The notes under the pieces are model-generated. The model was not told where the DNA came from, did not search any database, and saw only the letters and a program-made list of their open reading frames with translations. Below are positions 7,657-15,760 of a stretch of 34,598 nt of DNA, one piece after another. Where the stretch lies: NCBI GenBank assembly GCA_902802515.1, contig CADCMM010000012.1, positions 1-34,598 on the forward strand, given 5' to 3'. The position numbers and the translations under genes were made by a program. Origin of the DNA: an uncultured Lachnospiraceae bacterium (GTDB lineage Bacteria > Bacillota > Clostridia > Lachnospirales > Lachnospiraceae). Position 1 is the first letter of the stretch; each line of letters opens with the position of its first letter.

Positions 7657-9597
7657 ATGTATAAAGTAACCTTTAAATTTGAAAATGGCAGTGCCGTAGA
7701 GACTTTTGCCAATCAGGGGGAAAATCTTCTTGAGGTGGCGAGAGAAGCGAACGCAGCCATTGATGCGCCATGTTCTGGAAATGCAGCTTGCGGGAAATGT
7801 AGAGTACAGTTGGTGGGCGGAGAACTGGAAGCAGAAAAGACCGCTCACATTACGGATGAAGAATACGAGCAGGGCTGGAGGTTGTCCTGTGTGAGCAAAA
7901 TAGTTGGAAACGTGGAGGTAATGGTGCCGGATATTGCCTCTGCCTACAAAAGCAGAATGAAAGTTGCGGATCTGGATTCTGCGAAAGAAATTGAAATTTT
8001 TGAGAAGACAAAGTCAGATATAGAAAACGCCGGTATCAGCTTCAGGAACGACTTGGAAGTAGTGCGTGTCACCATGGATCCTCCGACCCTGGATGATACC
8101 ATGCCGGATATCGAACGTGTTACCTGGGCAGTAGAAGCGGCCTGTGGGGTGGATCACGTAAAGATACCCTTTACAGTTATGAAAAATATGGCGGAAACGC
8201 TTCGAACATATAATTTTGATGTGCAGTGTGTCATCCGAAGGGCGGAGAACAAGGTGGAGGTGCTGGATCTGTGCGCTCCTGAAGAAGATATTAAGGTTTG
8301 CGGACTGGCCGTAGATATTGGTACGACTTCCGTGGCTGCGTTGGTGATCAATATGCTGGACGGTACGATCTTAGCAAAGGCTTCTGCCGGAAACGGTCAG
8401 ATCCGGTACGGTGCGGATGTGATCAACCGTATCATTGAATCACTGAAACCGGGCGGAAAGAAAAAACTGCAGGATGCGCTTGTGAAAGAAACCCTGAATC
8501 CGTTGATCATGCAGATGTGCAGAGCGGCAAAGATAAAACCGAAGATGATCTACCGTATGTGCGTGGCAGGTAATACCACTATGAACCATCTGTTGGTAGG
8601 TGTTGATGCAGATCCGATCCGCATGGAGCCCTATATCCCCACCTTTTTTGAAACAGACTGTGTGCATGCCCAGGATCTTGGCATTGCCATTTTTCCCCAC
8701 GCAAAGGTGATCGTAGCTCCGAATATCGGAAGCTATGTAGGAGGAGATATTACCGCCGGAACTTTTGCAAGCTGTATCTGGAACAAACCGGAGATGTCTC
8801 TCTTTATTGACCTGGGAACCAACGGTGAGCTGGTATTCGGAAATGAAGAATTTATGATGAGCTGTGCCTGCTCGGCAGGACCGGCTTTTGAGGGAGGAGA
8901 TATCAGCTGTGGTATGCGCGCCATGGATGGCGCCATTGAGGCATGCACCATTGATAAAGATACCATGCAGCCGCATCTGTCCATCATCGGGGAAGAGGGG
9001 CAGAAGGCAGTAGGTGTCTGCGGTTCCGGTATCATTGACTTGATCAGCGAACTGTTCCGATGCGGCATCATCAACCCCAAGGGCAAATTTATCCGGGAGG
9101 GGGAGCGTATCCGTCACGATAAATACGGAATGGGAAGTTACGTTTTGGTATTTAAAGAGGATGCCGCGTCTGTCAAGGATGTGGAGATCAACGAGGTGGA
9201 TATTGATAACTTCATACGTGCCAAAGGCGCAATTTTCTCTGCAATCCGTGTGATGTTAAGCACGCTGGATTTCACGGTAGATATGATCGACAATGTGTAT
9301 GTGGCCGGCGGTATCGGCAGCGGCATCAATATGGAAAATGCAGTGAACATCGGAATGTTCCCGGACATCCCAATAGAGAAGTTTCATTACATCGGAAACT
9401 CTTCTCTGTCCGGCGCTTATACGATGCTATTATCCAATGAGGCAGAAGCGAAAGTGACCCAGGTGGCACACAATATGACTTATCTGGAACTATCAAACGA
9501 ACCGACTTACATGGACGAATTTGTGGCCAGCTGTTTCCTGCCGCACACAGACGCGGCCTTGTTTCCCTCCATCATCCCAGATTTTGTTCAGCGATAA
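7657..9597 (+). CDS. acsV: RACo-type ATP-dependent corrinoid protein reductive activator
   Basis: This 646-residue protein matches the reductive activator of the corrinoid iron-sulfur protein. Residues 1-92 form a [2Fe-2S] ferredoxin-like domain with C39, C45, C48 and C78 (PCSGNAACGKC). After a linker, an ASKHA-fold ATPase starts with VDIGTTS at about residue 219 and continues with AGNTTMNHLL, PNIGSYVGGDI and FIDLGTNGELV; this is the C-terminal DUF4445 region. The family returns inactive Co(II) corrinoid to Co(I) at the cost of ATP. Its location right after acsE makes AcsCD the expected client. Related activators serve methyltransferase corrinoid proteins, so the client assignment rests on context. 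Confidence 0.9.
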   Translation: MYKVTFKFENGSAVETFANQGENLLEVAREANAAIDAPCSGNAACGKCRVQLVGGELEAEKTAHITDEEYEQGWRLSCVSKIVGNVEVMVPDIASAYKSRMKVADLDSAKEIEIFEKTKSDIENAGISFRNDLEVVRVTMDPPTLDDTMPDIERVTWAVEAACGVDHVKIPFTVMKNMAETLRTYNFDVQCVIRRAENKVEVLDLCAPEEDIKVCGLAVDIGTTSVAALVINMLDGTILAKASAGNGQIRYGADVINRIIESLKPGGKKKLQDALVKETLNPLIMQMCRAAKIKPKMIYRMCVAGNTTMNHLLVGVDADPIRMEPYIPTFFETDCVHAQDLGIAIFPHAKVIVAPNIGSYVGGDITAGTFASCIWNKPEMSLFIDLGTNGELVFGNEEFMMSCACSAGPAFEGGDISCGMRAMDGAIEACTIDKDTMQPHLSIIGEEGQKAVGVCGSGIIDLISELFRCGIINPKGKFIREGERIRHDKYGMGSYVLVFKEDAASVKDVEINEVDIDNFIRAKGAIFSAIRVMLSTLDFTVDMIDNVYVAGGIGSGINMENAVNIGMFPDIPIEKFHYIGNSSLSGAYTMLLSNEAEAKVTQVAHNMTYLELSNEPTYMDEFVASCFLPHTDAALFPSIIPDFVQR

Positions 9598-9690
9598 TTT
9601 TACTGCAGCATTTATAGTATTATTTTGCTGTATGCCAGAATGGCGCAATTATAGAAACAACTAAGAGGTCAGAAAGGAGAACGTTACATT

Positions 9691-10323
9691 ATGGGATTTT
9701 CAACTGTACCATGCAATGAATTTGTAGAAGTACTATCATCCAAGGCTCCGGCGCCGGGGGGCGGCGGTGCATCCGCACTGGTAGGAGCCGTGGGCACGGC
9801 TCTGGGGAATATGGTAGGCAGTCTTACCGTTGGCAAGAAGAAGTATGCCGCAGTGGAAGAGGAGATATATGATCTGAAGGCAAAATGTGATAAACTTCAG
9901 GCGGAACTGCTTGCTCTGGTAGAAAGGGATGCGGAAGTATTTGAACCTTTGGCTAAGGCTTACGGTATGCCAAGAGAGACAGAAGAAGAGAAGGCAGAGA
10001 AGGCCAGAGTAATGGAGATCGTGCTGAAGGATGCCTGCTCTGTTCCTATGGAGATTATGGAAAAGTGTTGTGAGGCCATTGAGTTGATCAAGGAGTTTGC
10101 GGCGAAGGGGTCTGCCCTGGCTGTCAGTGATGCCGGAGTTGGCGCTGCATTCTGCAAAGCGGCTTTAAAAGGCGCCAGCCTGAACGTATACATCAATACA
10201 AAATCTATGGCAGACAAAGAGTATGCAGCGCAGCTGAACGCAAAAGCGGACGCGATGCTGGAAAAATACCCGCCTATTGCTGATGAAATTTTTGAGAGTG
10301 TACTGGCAAGACTGAAAGGCTGA
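9691..10323 (+). CDS. fchA: Methenyltetrahydrofolate cyclohydrolase (cyclodeaminase/cyclohydrolase family)
   Basis: This 210-residue, mainly helical protein of the FTCD_C/FchA family has the N-terminal signature APAPGGGGASALVGAVGTAL (residues 18-37) and GSLTVGKKKY. The family interconverts 10-formyl-THF and 5,10-methenyl-THF, and some members act on formimino-THF. It sits 35 nt upstream of a folD gene that lacks the cyclohydrolase residues, so it probably supplies that step. GAAAGGAG precedes the ATG. Confidence 0.92.
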   Translation: MGFSTVPCNEFVEVLSSKAPAPGGGGASALVGAVGTALGNMVGSLTVGKKKYAAVEEEIYDLKAKCDKLQAELLALVERDAEVFEPLAKAYGMPRETEEEKAEKARVMEIVLKDACSVPMEIMEKCCEAIELIKEFAAKGSALAVSDAGVGAAFCKAALKGASLNVYINTKSMADKEYAAQLNAKADAMLEKYPPIADEIFESVLARLKG

Positions 10324-10358
10324 ACTTTACATAAACGAAGAAAGAAGGAGACAAAACA

Positions 10359-11210
10359 ATGGCAAAACAATTATTGGGAAAAGAAGTTACCGCGTCTTTG
10401 AACGAGAGGATTAAAGCGCAGGCAGCGCGGCTTCAGGAAAAAGGGATAAATCCAACCCTTGCCATTATTCGTGTTGGTGAGAACCCCAGCGACATTTCTT
10501 ATGAGAAAGGCGCTGACAAACGATGCGAAACGCTGGGGGTGGCATGTGAGAAAATTCTTCTTCCCGAAGATGTATCACAAGAAGAACTTCTGGCTGTGAT
10601 GGACAGACTGAATAAAAATGAAAAAATTCATGGTGTCCTTCTGCTGCGTCCCCTGCCCGGGCATCTGGATCAGTCGGCGATCGAGAATGCCCTGGATCCG
10701 ACCAAGGATGTGGATTGTATGACGGACGGATCCATGTCCGGCGTATTTACCGGAAAGAAAGTAGGATTCCCACCATGTACGCCCCAGGCTTGTATGGAGA
10801 TCCTGGATTACTATGGAATCGAGTGCACCGGAAAGAAAGCAGTGGTGATCGGACGCTCTCTGGTAGTGGGAAAACCGGCGGCTATGATGTTGATCAAGAA
10901 GAACGCGACGGTCACCGTATGCCATACTAAGACGGTGGACATGCCTTCTGTAACAAGGGAAGCGGATATTATCATTGTAGCGGCAGGACGTGCAGGCGTG
11001 GTAGGCGCCGAGTATGTAAAACCGGGACAGACCGTGATCGATGTGGGCATCAACATGAACGTGGAAGGTAAACTTTGCGGTGATGTGGATTTTGCGGCGG
11101 TAGAACCTATCGTAGACGCAATCACACCGGTACCGGGCGGCGTGGGCAGCGTGACCACTTCCGTTCTGGTAGGACATGTAGTTGAGGCGGCCGCCAGAAG
11201 TCTGGAGTAA
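10359..11210 (+). CDS. folD: Methylenetetrahydrofolate dehydrogenase (FolD family, probably monofunctional)
   Basis: This 283-residue Rossmann enzyme of the FolD family oxidises methylene-THF to methenyl-THF with NAD(P). The family Tyr is kept (Y48 in ISYEKGADKR), but the catalytic Lys expected four residues later is Ala52. The Gln of the usual VQLPLP motif is Leu96 (GVLLLRPLPG). The active-site Asp (D119 in KDVDC) and the nucleotide part (VVIGRSLVVGKP, ITPVPGGVGSVTTSVL) are intact. In studied FolD enzymes the Lys and Gln are needed for cyclohydrolase but not for dehydrogenase activity, so this copy is predicted to be dehydrogenase-only and paired with FchA. It is the last gene of the operon. 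Confidence 0.92.
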   Translation: MAKQLLGKEVTASLNERIKAQAARLQEKGINPTLAIIRVGENPSDISYEKGADKRCETLGVACEKILLPEDVSQEELLAVMDRLNKNEKIHGVLLLRPLPGHLDQSAIENALDPTKDVDCMTDGSMSGVFTGKKVGFPPCTPQACMEILDYYGIECTGKKAVVIGRSLVVGKPAAMMLIKKNATVTVCHTKTVDMPSVTREADIIIVAAGRAGVVGAEYVKPGQTVIDVGINMNVEGKLCGDVDFAAVEPIVDAITPVPGGVGSVTTSVLVGHVVEAAARSLE

Positions 11211-11275
11211 CAAAAACGAAACGAAACTTAATATTTTTCATTTTCAATATTTTATTAATAATTTTTTCAAAGATA

Positions 11276-11304
11276 TTGCTATTTTTTCTAAAGTTGATTA
11301 TAAT
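11276..11304 (+). promoter_or_regulatory. Promoter of gdhA
   Basis: TTGCTA (11276-11281) and TATAAT (11299-11304) have a 17-nt spacer inside a very AT-rich stretch (11221-11304). The short leader has a GGTAC/GTACC mini-hairpin with a CGAAA loop just before the ribosome site. Confidence 0.82.
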
Positions 11305-11306
11305 AG

Positions 11307-12688
<1,382 letters not shown>

Positions 12689-12689
<1 letters not shown>

Positions 12690-12799
12690 GTAAGAAAACA
12701 CATCAGGTGTTTTCTTACCGTACCTGCCTAGGCCCGAAGGGGCGTATCCGCCGAAAGGCGGATTTTGAGACGCTTTCCTTATGCGTCTCAAAAGGCATA
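12689..12799 (+). repeat. 111-nt structured repeat, copy 2
   Basis: Hairpin 1 is a perfect 13-bp stem (12689-12701 with 12707-12719, loop ATCAG). Hairpin 2 is GCCC-GAAG-GGGC, closed by TAC/GTA. Hairpin 3 is TCCGCC-GAAA-GGCGGA. Hairpin 4 is TTTTGAGACGC with GCGTCTCAAAA. The element ends AAAAGGCATA, as in copy 3. Compared with copies 1 and 3 the stems carry compensating base changes. It starts on the last base of the gdhA stop codon and is in the same orientation as gdhA. Confidence 0.92.
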
Positions 12800-12820
12800 G
12801 AAAACAGATCAGGTATTAAA

Positions 12821-12851
12821 AAGTCCCGCAATCAATGTGGTTGCGGGACTT
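12821..12851 (-). terminator. 11-bp hairpin, terminator-like on the - strand
   Basis: AAGTCCCGCAA (12821-12831) pairs with TTGCGGGACTT (12841-12851). On the - strand it is followed by TTTTAATACC. It could also act on gdhA readthrough from the + side, where the U tract is poor. Confidence 0.55.
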
Positions 12852-12870
12852 GTCGTTATTACAAAATAAA

Positions 12871-12887
12871 CCCCGCAAAACGCGGGG
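12871..12887 (-). terminator. tRNA-type terminator left behind with the displaced tRNA-Thr 3' fragment
   Basis: CCCCGC/GCGGGG with a 5-nt loop is followed on the - strand by TTTATTTTG. It occupies the same place relative to the tRNA fragment at 12895 as the CCCCGT/ACGGGG terminator does to the intact tRNA-Thr at 14225. Confidence 0.6.
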
Positions 12888-12894
12888 CTTCAGG

Positions 12895-12916
12895 CAGCCG
12901 GGAGTGAGACTTGAAC
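12895..12916 (-). repeat. Displaced 3' fragment of tRNA-Thr, probable attachment-site repeat
   Basis: These 22 nt match 14224-14245 (the 3' end of the intact tRNA-Thr) at 20 positions. They cover the T-loop to the end of the acceptor strand. Homology stops inside the T-loop, a common integrase crossover region, and no 5' half of a tRNA follows. Together with the intact tRNA it brackets about 1.3 kb. Confidence 0.7.
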
Positions 12917-12922
12917 AATCCC

Positions 12923-12950
12923 TTTCTTTTTCTATAACTTGGTGTATAAT
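12923..12950 (+). promoter_or_regulatory. Probable promoter of the small winged-helix-like gene
   Basis: TATAAT at 12945-12950 is clear; the -35 (TTTCTT, 12923-12928) is weak. It begins just inside the left end of the tRNA-Thr island. Confidence 0.5.
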
Positions 12951-12981
12951 AAACTTCCACTATATAAAGGGAGGTTTTATT

Positions 12982-13233
12982 ATGAGGTTTACAAAAGACG
13001 CTATACAAAGAATGCTTGACGCAAACGAGGGATATATGACCCAAACGTATCTGCGAAGCAAAAACGTTAACGAAGAGGTTTTCTACCATATTACAGACGG
13101 TAAACTCGTGAAACGATCCATTGATAAATCATCCAGGTCTCACAGTAGATATGATAAAACTTCTGTTTGCGACATTGATCAAACTAGACGCTTTCTCATA
13201 GAAAGGATGAACGTATTAAAATTTGAGGCATAA
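12982..13233 (+). CDS. Small hypothetical protein, winged-helix-like (AbiEi-N-like)
   Basis: This 83-residue basic protein starts at an ATG 7-8 nt after GGGAGG. I do not recognise it as a named family. The segment MLDANEGYMTQTYLRSKNVNEEVFYHIT followed by DGKLVKRS has the shape of the N-terminal winged-helix domain seen in AbiEi-type antitoxins and similar regulators (helix, 'GY[VM]T', helix-turn-helix, wing 'GKLxR'). If that holds it may bind DNA. It lies at the left end of the tRNA-Thr island, 70 nt before a RelB/RelE pair that has its own promoter. It could be a regulator, a truncated antitoxin or an accessory protein; the similarity is by eye only. Confidence 0.6.
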   Translation: MRFTKDAIQRMLDANEGYMTQTYLRSKNVNEEVFYHITDGKLVKRSIDKSSRSHSRYDKTSVCDIDQTRRFLIERMNVLKFEA

Positions 13234-13249
13234 TATGTAGTGTATGCAG

Positions 13250-13277
13250 TTGACAAATTCGTTAAAATATGTAATAC
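13250..13277 (+). promoter_or_regulatory. Promoter and possible operator of the toxin-antitoxin pair
   Basis: TTGACA (13250-13255) and TAATAC (13272-13277) are 16 nt apart. TAATAC is repeated at 13281-13286, giving a 9-nt-spaced direct repeat over the start region. That is a plausible binding site for the ribbon-helix-helix antitoxin. Confidence 0.65.
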
Positions 13278-13303
13278 TTGTAATACGGAAAGGGGCGAAT
13301 ACA

Positions 13304-13528
13304 ATGGCAACTATATCTTTAAGAGTAAACGATGATGAGCTTCGTCTGATCCAAGCGTATATTACTGCAAATAACTTGAATATGTCTGCATTTATTCGAG
13401 AAGCTGCTCTTGACAAGATTGAGGATGATTTTAATTTAGATAAAGAAAGAATTATCCGTGCGCGAGATGCCGCTCATACAGGCAAGAAATATACGTTTGA
13501 TGAAGCATGGGCTGAAGTAGGAGTGTGA
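13304..13528 (+). CDS. RelB-like antitoxin, ribbon-helix-helix type
   Basis: This 74-residue protein begins ATISLRVNDDELRLIQAYITANNLNMSAFIREAALDKIEDD, the beta strand, helix, turn, helix layout of a ribbon-helix-helix DNA-binding domain as in DUF6290/RelB-type antitoxins. The C-terminal part (HTGKKYTFDEAWAEVGV) is the usual toxin-binding tail. The ATG at 13304 is preferred over an earlier in-frame ATG at 13244 because AAAGGGG precedes it and the earlier start lies in the promoter. The toxin gene overlaps or abuts the stop, the normal antitoxin-first order. It is expected to neutralise the toxin and repress its own promoter. Confidence 0.85.
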   Translation: MATISLRVNDDELRLIQAYITANNLNMSAFIREAALDKIEDDFNLDKERIIRARDAAHTGKKYTFDEAWAEVGV

Positions 13529-13533
13529 TGCTT

Positions 13534-13806
13534 ATGTATCAGGTAATGTTTTCGGAAAAAGTCGTTAAAGAACTTAAGAAATTGGACAAGCAAACGGCAA
13601 GGGTGATTAAAAACTGGATTGCTAAAAATCTGGTAGAAACCGTTGACCCCAGATTGCATGGAAAAGCGTTGACCGGTGATCTGCAAGGTATATGGCGATA
13701 TCGAATTGGTGATTACAGGCTCTTTGCCGAAATTCAAGACGACAAACTGATTATATTCCTGATTGATGTAGGACACCGACGAGAGGTGTACAAACGTAAA
13801 AATTGA
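13534..13806 (+). CDS. RelE/ParE-family toxin
   Basis: This 90-residue protein has the RelE/ParE pattern: MYQVMFSEKVVKELKKLDKQ at the N-terminus, PRLHGKALTGDLQGIWRYRIGDYRLFAEI in the middle, and GHRREVYK at the end. RelE-type members cut mRNA in the ribosome, while ParE-type members target gyrase; the WRYRIGDYR core with a C-terminal HRREVY is more RelE-like. Two starts are possible: ATG 13528, which overlaps the antitoxin stop, and ATG 13534, which has better spacing from AGGAG at 13519-13523. The pair sits inside the tRNA-Thr island. Confidence 0.85.
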   Translation: MYQVMFSEKVVKELKKLDKQTARVIKNWIAKNLVETVDPRLHGKALTGDLQGIWRYRIGDYRLFAEIQDDKLIIFLIDVGHRREVYKRKN

Positions 13807-14200
13807 ATAATTTTTCTCAAGAACCAGAGCTCTGAATAAGGACTCTTTTCTTTTATGTTATGGATTGAAACGGAGAGAAAAATGTTTGAGAAAACTGGAA
13901 CGTTCACTTCATCGATGATGCGGCAGCTTGTATCGTCGTTATTTAAGAGAAAGAGATAGTCCGGCAAGGAGAGATTGTGCAAATATCTTGCATCTTTGAT
14001 ACTGGTAAAGAAATAGAACTTGTTCTGCAAAAAGGTCTTGCAAAAAACAGACGTTTCGGATATGGACTATAAACGTTCAATTCTTGAAGAAGCCGCGAAA
14101 AAAGTGTAACAAAAAGTGTAACTTTGGCGAAAAAATGGCTCCCAAAACAGGTCAAAAATCGTAAAGTGTAATAAGTGTAACACGGTAAAAATAAGAAAAA
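13807..14200. other. Gene-poor right part of the tRNA-Thr island
   Basis: No intact gene is evident in this stretch. Short open frames such as 13882-13959 and 14058-14109 are too small and unsupported. The right end has four GTGTAA units (14104, 14116, 14166, 14175) close to the tRNA. Sequence of this sort beside a tRNA is often the decayed end of an integrase gene plus its arm-type sites, but no integrase motif is visible. Confidence 0.5.
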
Positions 14201-14216
14201 CCCCGTATTTACGGGG
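14201..14216 (-). terminator. Terminator of tRNA-Thr
   Basis: CCCCGT/ACGGGG with a 4-nt loop is followed on the - strand by TTTTTCTTATTTTT. It lies 8 nt past the tRNA 3' end. Confidence 0.8.
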
Positions 14217-14224
14217 CCTAAGAC

Positions 14225-14297
<73 letters not shown>

Positions 14298-14319
14298 AGA
14301 CATCACTGTCAACATTCAC

Positions 14320-14348
14320 ATTATATATGGATTTCTACATTTTTGCAA
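14320..14348 (-). promoter_or_regulatory. Promoter of tRNA-Thr
   Basis: On the - strand TTGCAA (14343-14348) and TATAAT (14320-14325) have a 17-nt spacer, about 22 nt upstream of the tRNA. Confidence 0.8.
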
Positions 14349-14369
14349 GCACTTTTTCATTTATTTTTC

Positions 14370-14398
14370 TTGATATGTATCCACAGATGTAGTAATAT
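14370..14398 (+). promoter_or_regulatory. Promoter of the HPr-like operon
   Basis: TTGATA (14370-14375) and TAATAT (14393-14398) have a 17-nt spacer. It is divergent from the tRNA-Thr promoter, 22 nt away. The leader of about 120 nt contains GGTTATTGGCCGGTTATGG but no clear terminator. Confidence 0.7.
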
Positions 14399-14527
14399 TA
14401 TAACATACAAAGACCAATAACTAGATGTTGTTCAAAAGAGCGGTTATTGGCCGGTTATGGTAGTAGATATTGTGGGAAGCAGAAAAAGGAAAAGAAGGGT
14501 TCTTTGGAAGCAGGGTGGGTTTTACTG

Positions 14528-14791
14528 ATGAAAAGTAAAAAAATTACGATTAAAAATGATGCGGGATTGGATATCAGACCCGCGCGTATTATTGCGAATG
14601 CGGCAGAACAGTGTACTTCCAGGGTGGAATTGATTGCAGGCAATAATACAGTGAATTGCAGAAGTATTTTGAATATCCTTTCCGTTGCGATCAGAAAAGG
14701 AGCTGTGGTGGAACTTTGCTGCACCGGAGAAAGGGAAGAGCAGGATCTGGAATATATGCTTCGTGTGATTGAAGATGAATTGATAAAATAA
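14528..14791 (+). CDS. HPr-like protein with Asp15 in place of His15 and Ser46 kept (Crh-like)
   Basis: This 87-residue protein has the HPr fold length and pattern. The HPr active-site motif GxHARPA reads G13-L-D15-I-R-P-A, so the phosphorylatable His15 is Asp. The regulatory serine region reads R45-S46-I-L-N-I-L-S, so Ser46, the HPr kinase target, is kept at the same number. Such a protein cannot carry phosphate for the PTS but could be phosphorylated at Ser46, as in Crh of Bacillus, which has Gln15. The start follows a poor ribosome site (GGGTGGG); a longer in-frame form from 14447 is less likely. It shares an operon with a sugar nucleotidyltransferase and a DUF1846 protein, suggesting a regulatory link with sugar metabolism. 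That link is inference. Confidence 0.82.
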   Translation: MKSKKITIKNDAGLDIRPARIIANAAEQCTSRVELIAGNNTVNCRSILNILSVAIRKGAVVELCCTGEREEQDLEYMLRVIEDELIK

Positions 14792-14804
14792 GGGAGAGAA
14801 CGTG

Positions 14805-15728
14805 ATGAAAAATACTACGTTAGTTATCATGGCTGCCGGCATAGGGAGCCGCTTTGGTGGTGGCATAAAACAATTGACGTCTTTTGGACCGAATGGCGAG
14901 ATCATCATGGATTATTCCATTTATGACGCTATAGAAGCAGGCTTTAATAAGATCGTGTTTGTAATCAGGAACGATTTGGAAAAAGATTTTAAAGAGATTA
15001 TTGGGAAACGAATCGAAAAACAAATCGAGGTAGCATATGCTTTCCAGGAATTGGACAATCTTCCTGAGGGATTTTCTCTTCCGGAAGGGCGGGCGAAGCC
15101 CTGGGGAACCGGACAGGCGATATTAGCCTGCAAAGGTCTGGTTCAGGAACCTTTTGCGGTGATAAATGCGGATGACTACTATGGGAAAGATGCTTTTGCG
15201 CTGGTTCATGATTACCTTGTCAATATGGACACTGAACCGGGGGAAACATTTGACATCTGTATGGCTGGTTTTATTTTGGAAAATACACTCTCCGAAAATG
15301 GAGGAGTTACCCGGGGTATCTGCCGACTGAATGATAATAACGAACTTGTGGGTGTGAATGAAACGAGAAATATTGTAAAGACACCAGAAGGAGCAGCTGT
15401 TTTCCAGCCGGATGGCACAGTCGTTCCAGTGGATGCGAAACGCCTGGTGTCCATGAATATGTGGGGATTTTCTCCGGTATTTATTGATGAACTGGACAGA
15501 GGCTTTCGGAAATTCCTGTCAGAAATATCAGGAAATGAATTGAAAGCAGAATATCTTCTCCCGACCATCGTGGATCAACTGGTGAAGGAAGAGCGGGGCA
15601 GTGTAACTGTTTTAAAAACGAAAGATAAATGGTTTGGTGTTACTTACCGTGAAGATGTGCCGACGGTAGCAGCTGAGTTTAAAAAACTGGTGGAAGATGG
15701 GATTTATCCGGAGCATTTGTGGGGTTAG
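14805..15728 (+). CDS. Sugar-phosphate nucleotidyltransferase family protein
   Basis: This 307-residue GT-A-like protein has the nucleotidyltransferase N-terminal motif LVIMAAGIGSRFGGGIKQL, then AYAFQELDNLPEGF, AKPWGTGQAILAC and FAVINADDYYG (metal-binding Asp residues). The enzyme would join an NTP and a sugar-1-phosphate or related phosphate; the sugar is not evident. ATG 14805 is used; the GTG at 14802 is equally close to AGGGAGAG. It lies 13 nt after the HPr-like gene and 32 nt before the DUF1846 gene. Relatives next to HPr-like genes are often annotated only as 'nucleotidyltransferase'. Confidence 0.85.
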   Translation: MKNTTLVIMAAGIGSRFGGGIKQLTSFGPNGEIIMDYSIYDAIEAGFNKIVFVIRNDLEKDFKEIIGKRIEKQIEVAYAFQELDNLPEGFSLPEGRAKPWGTGQAILACKGLVQEPFAVINADDYYGKDAFALVHDYLVNMDTEPGETFDICMAGFILENTLSENGGVTRGICRLNDNNELVGVNETRNIVKTPEGAAVFQPDGTVVPVDAKRLVSMNMWGFSPVFIDELDRGFRKFLSEISGNELKAEYLLPTIVDQLVKEERGSVTVLKTKDKWFGVTYREDVPTVAAEFKKLVEDGIYPEHLWG

Positions 15729-15760
15729 ATTTTAAGTAAAGGGATTGAGAAAGACAGAAG

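Noticed and set aside
13807..14200. Integrase gene remnant beside tRNA-Thr
   Set aside because: Short frames end near the tRNA as integrase genes often do, but no catalytic motif of a tyrosine recombinase could be found.
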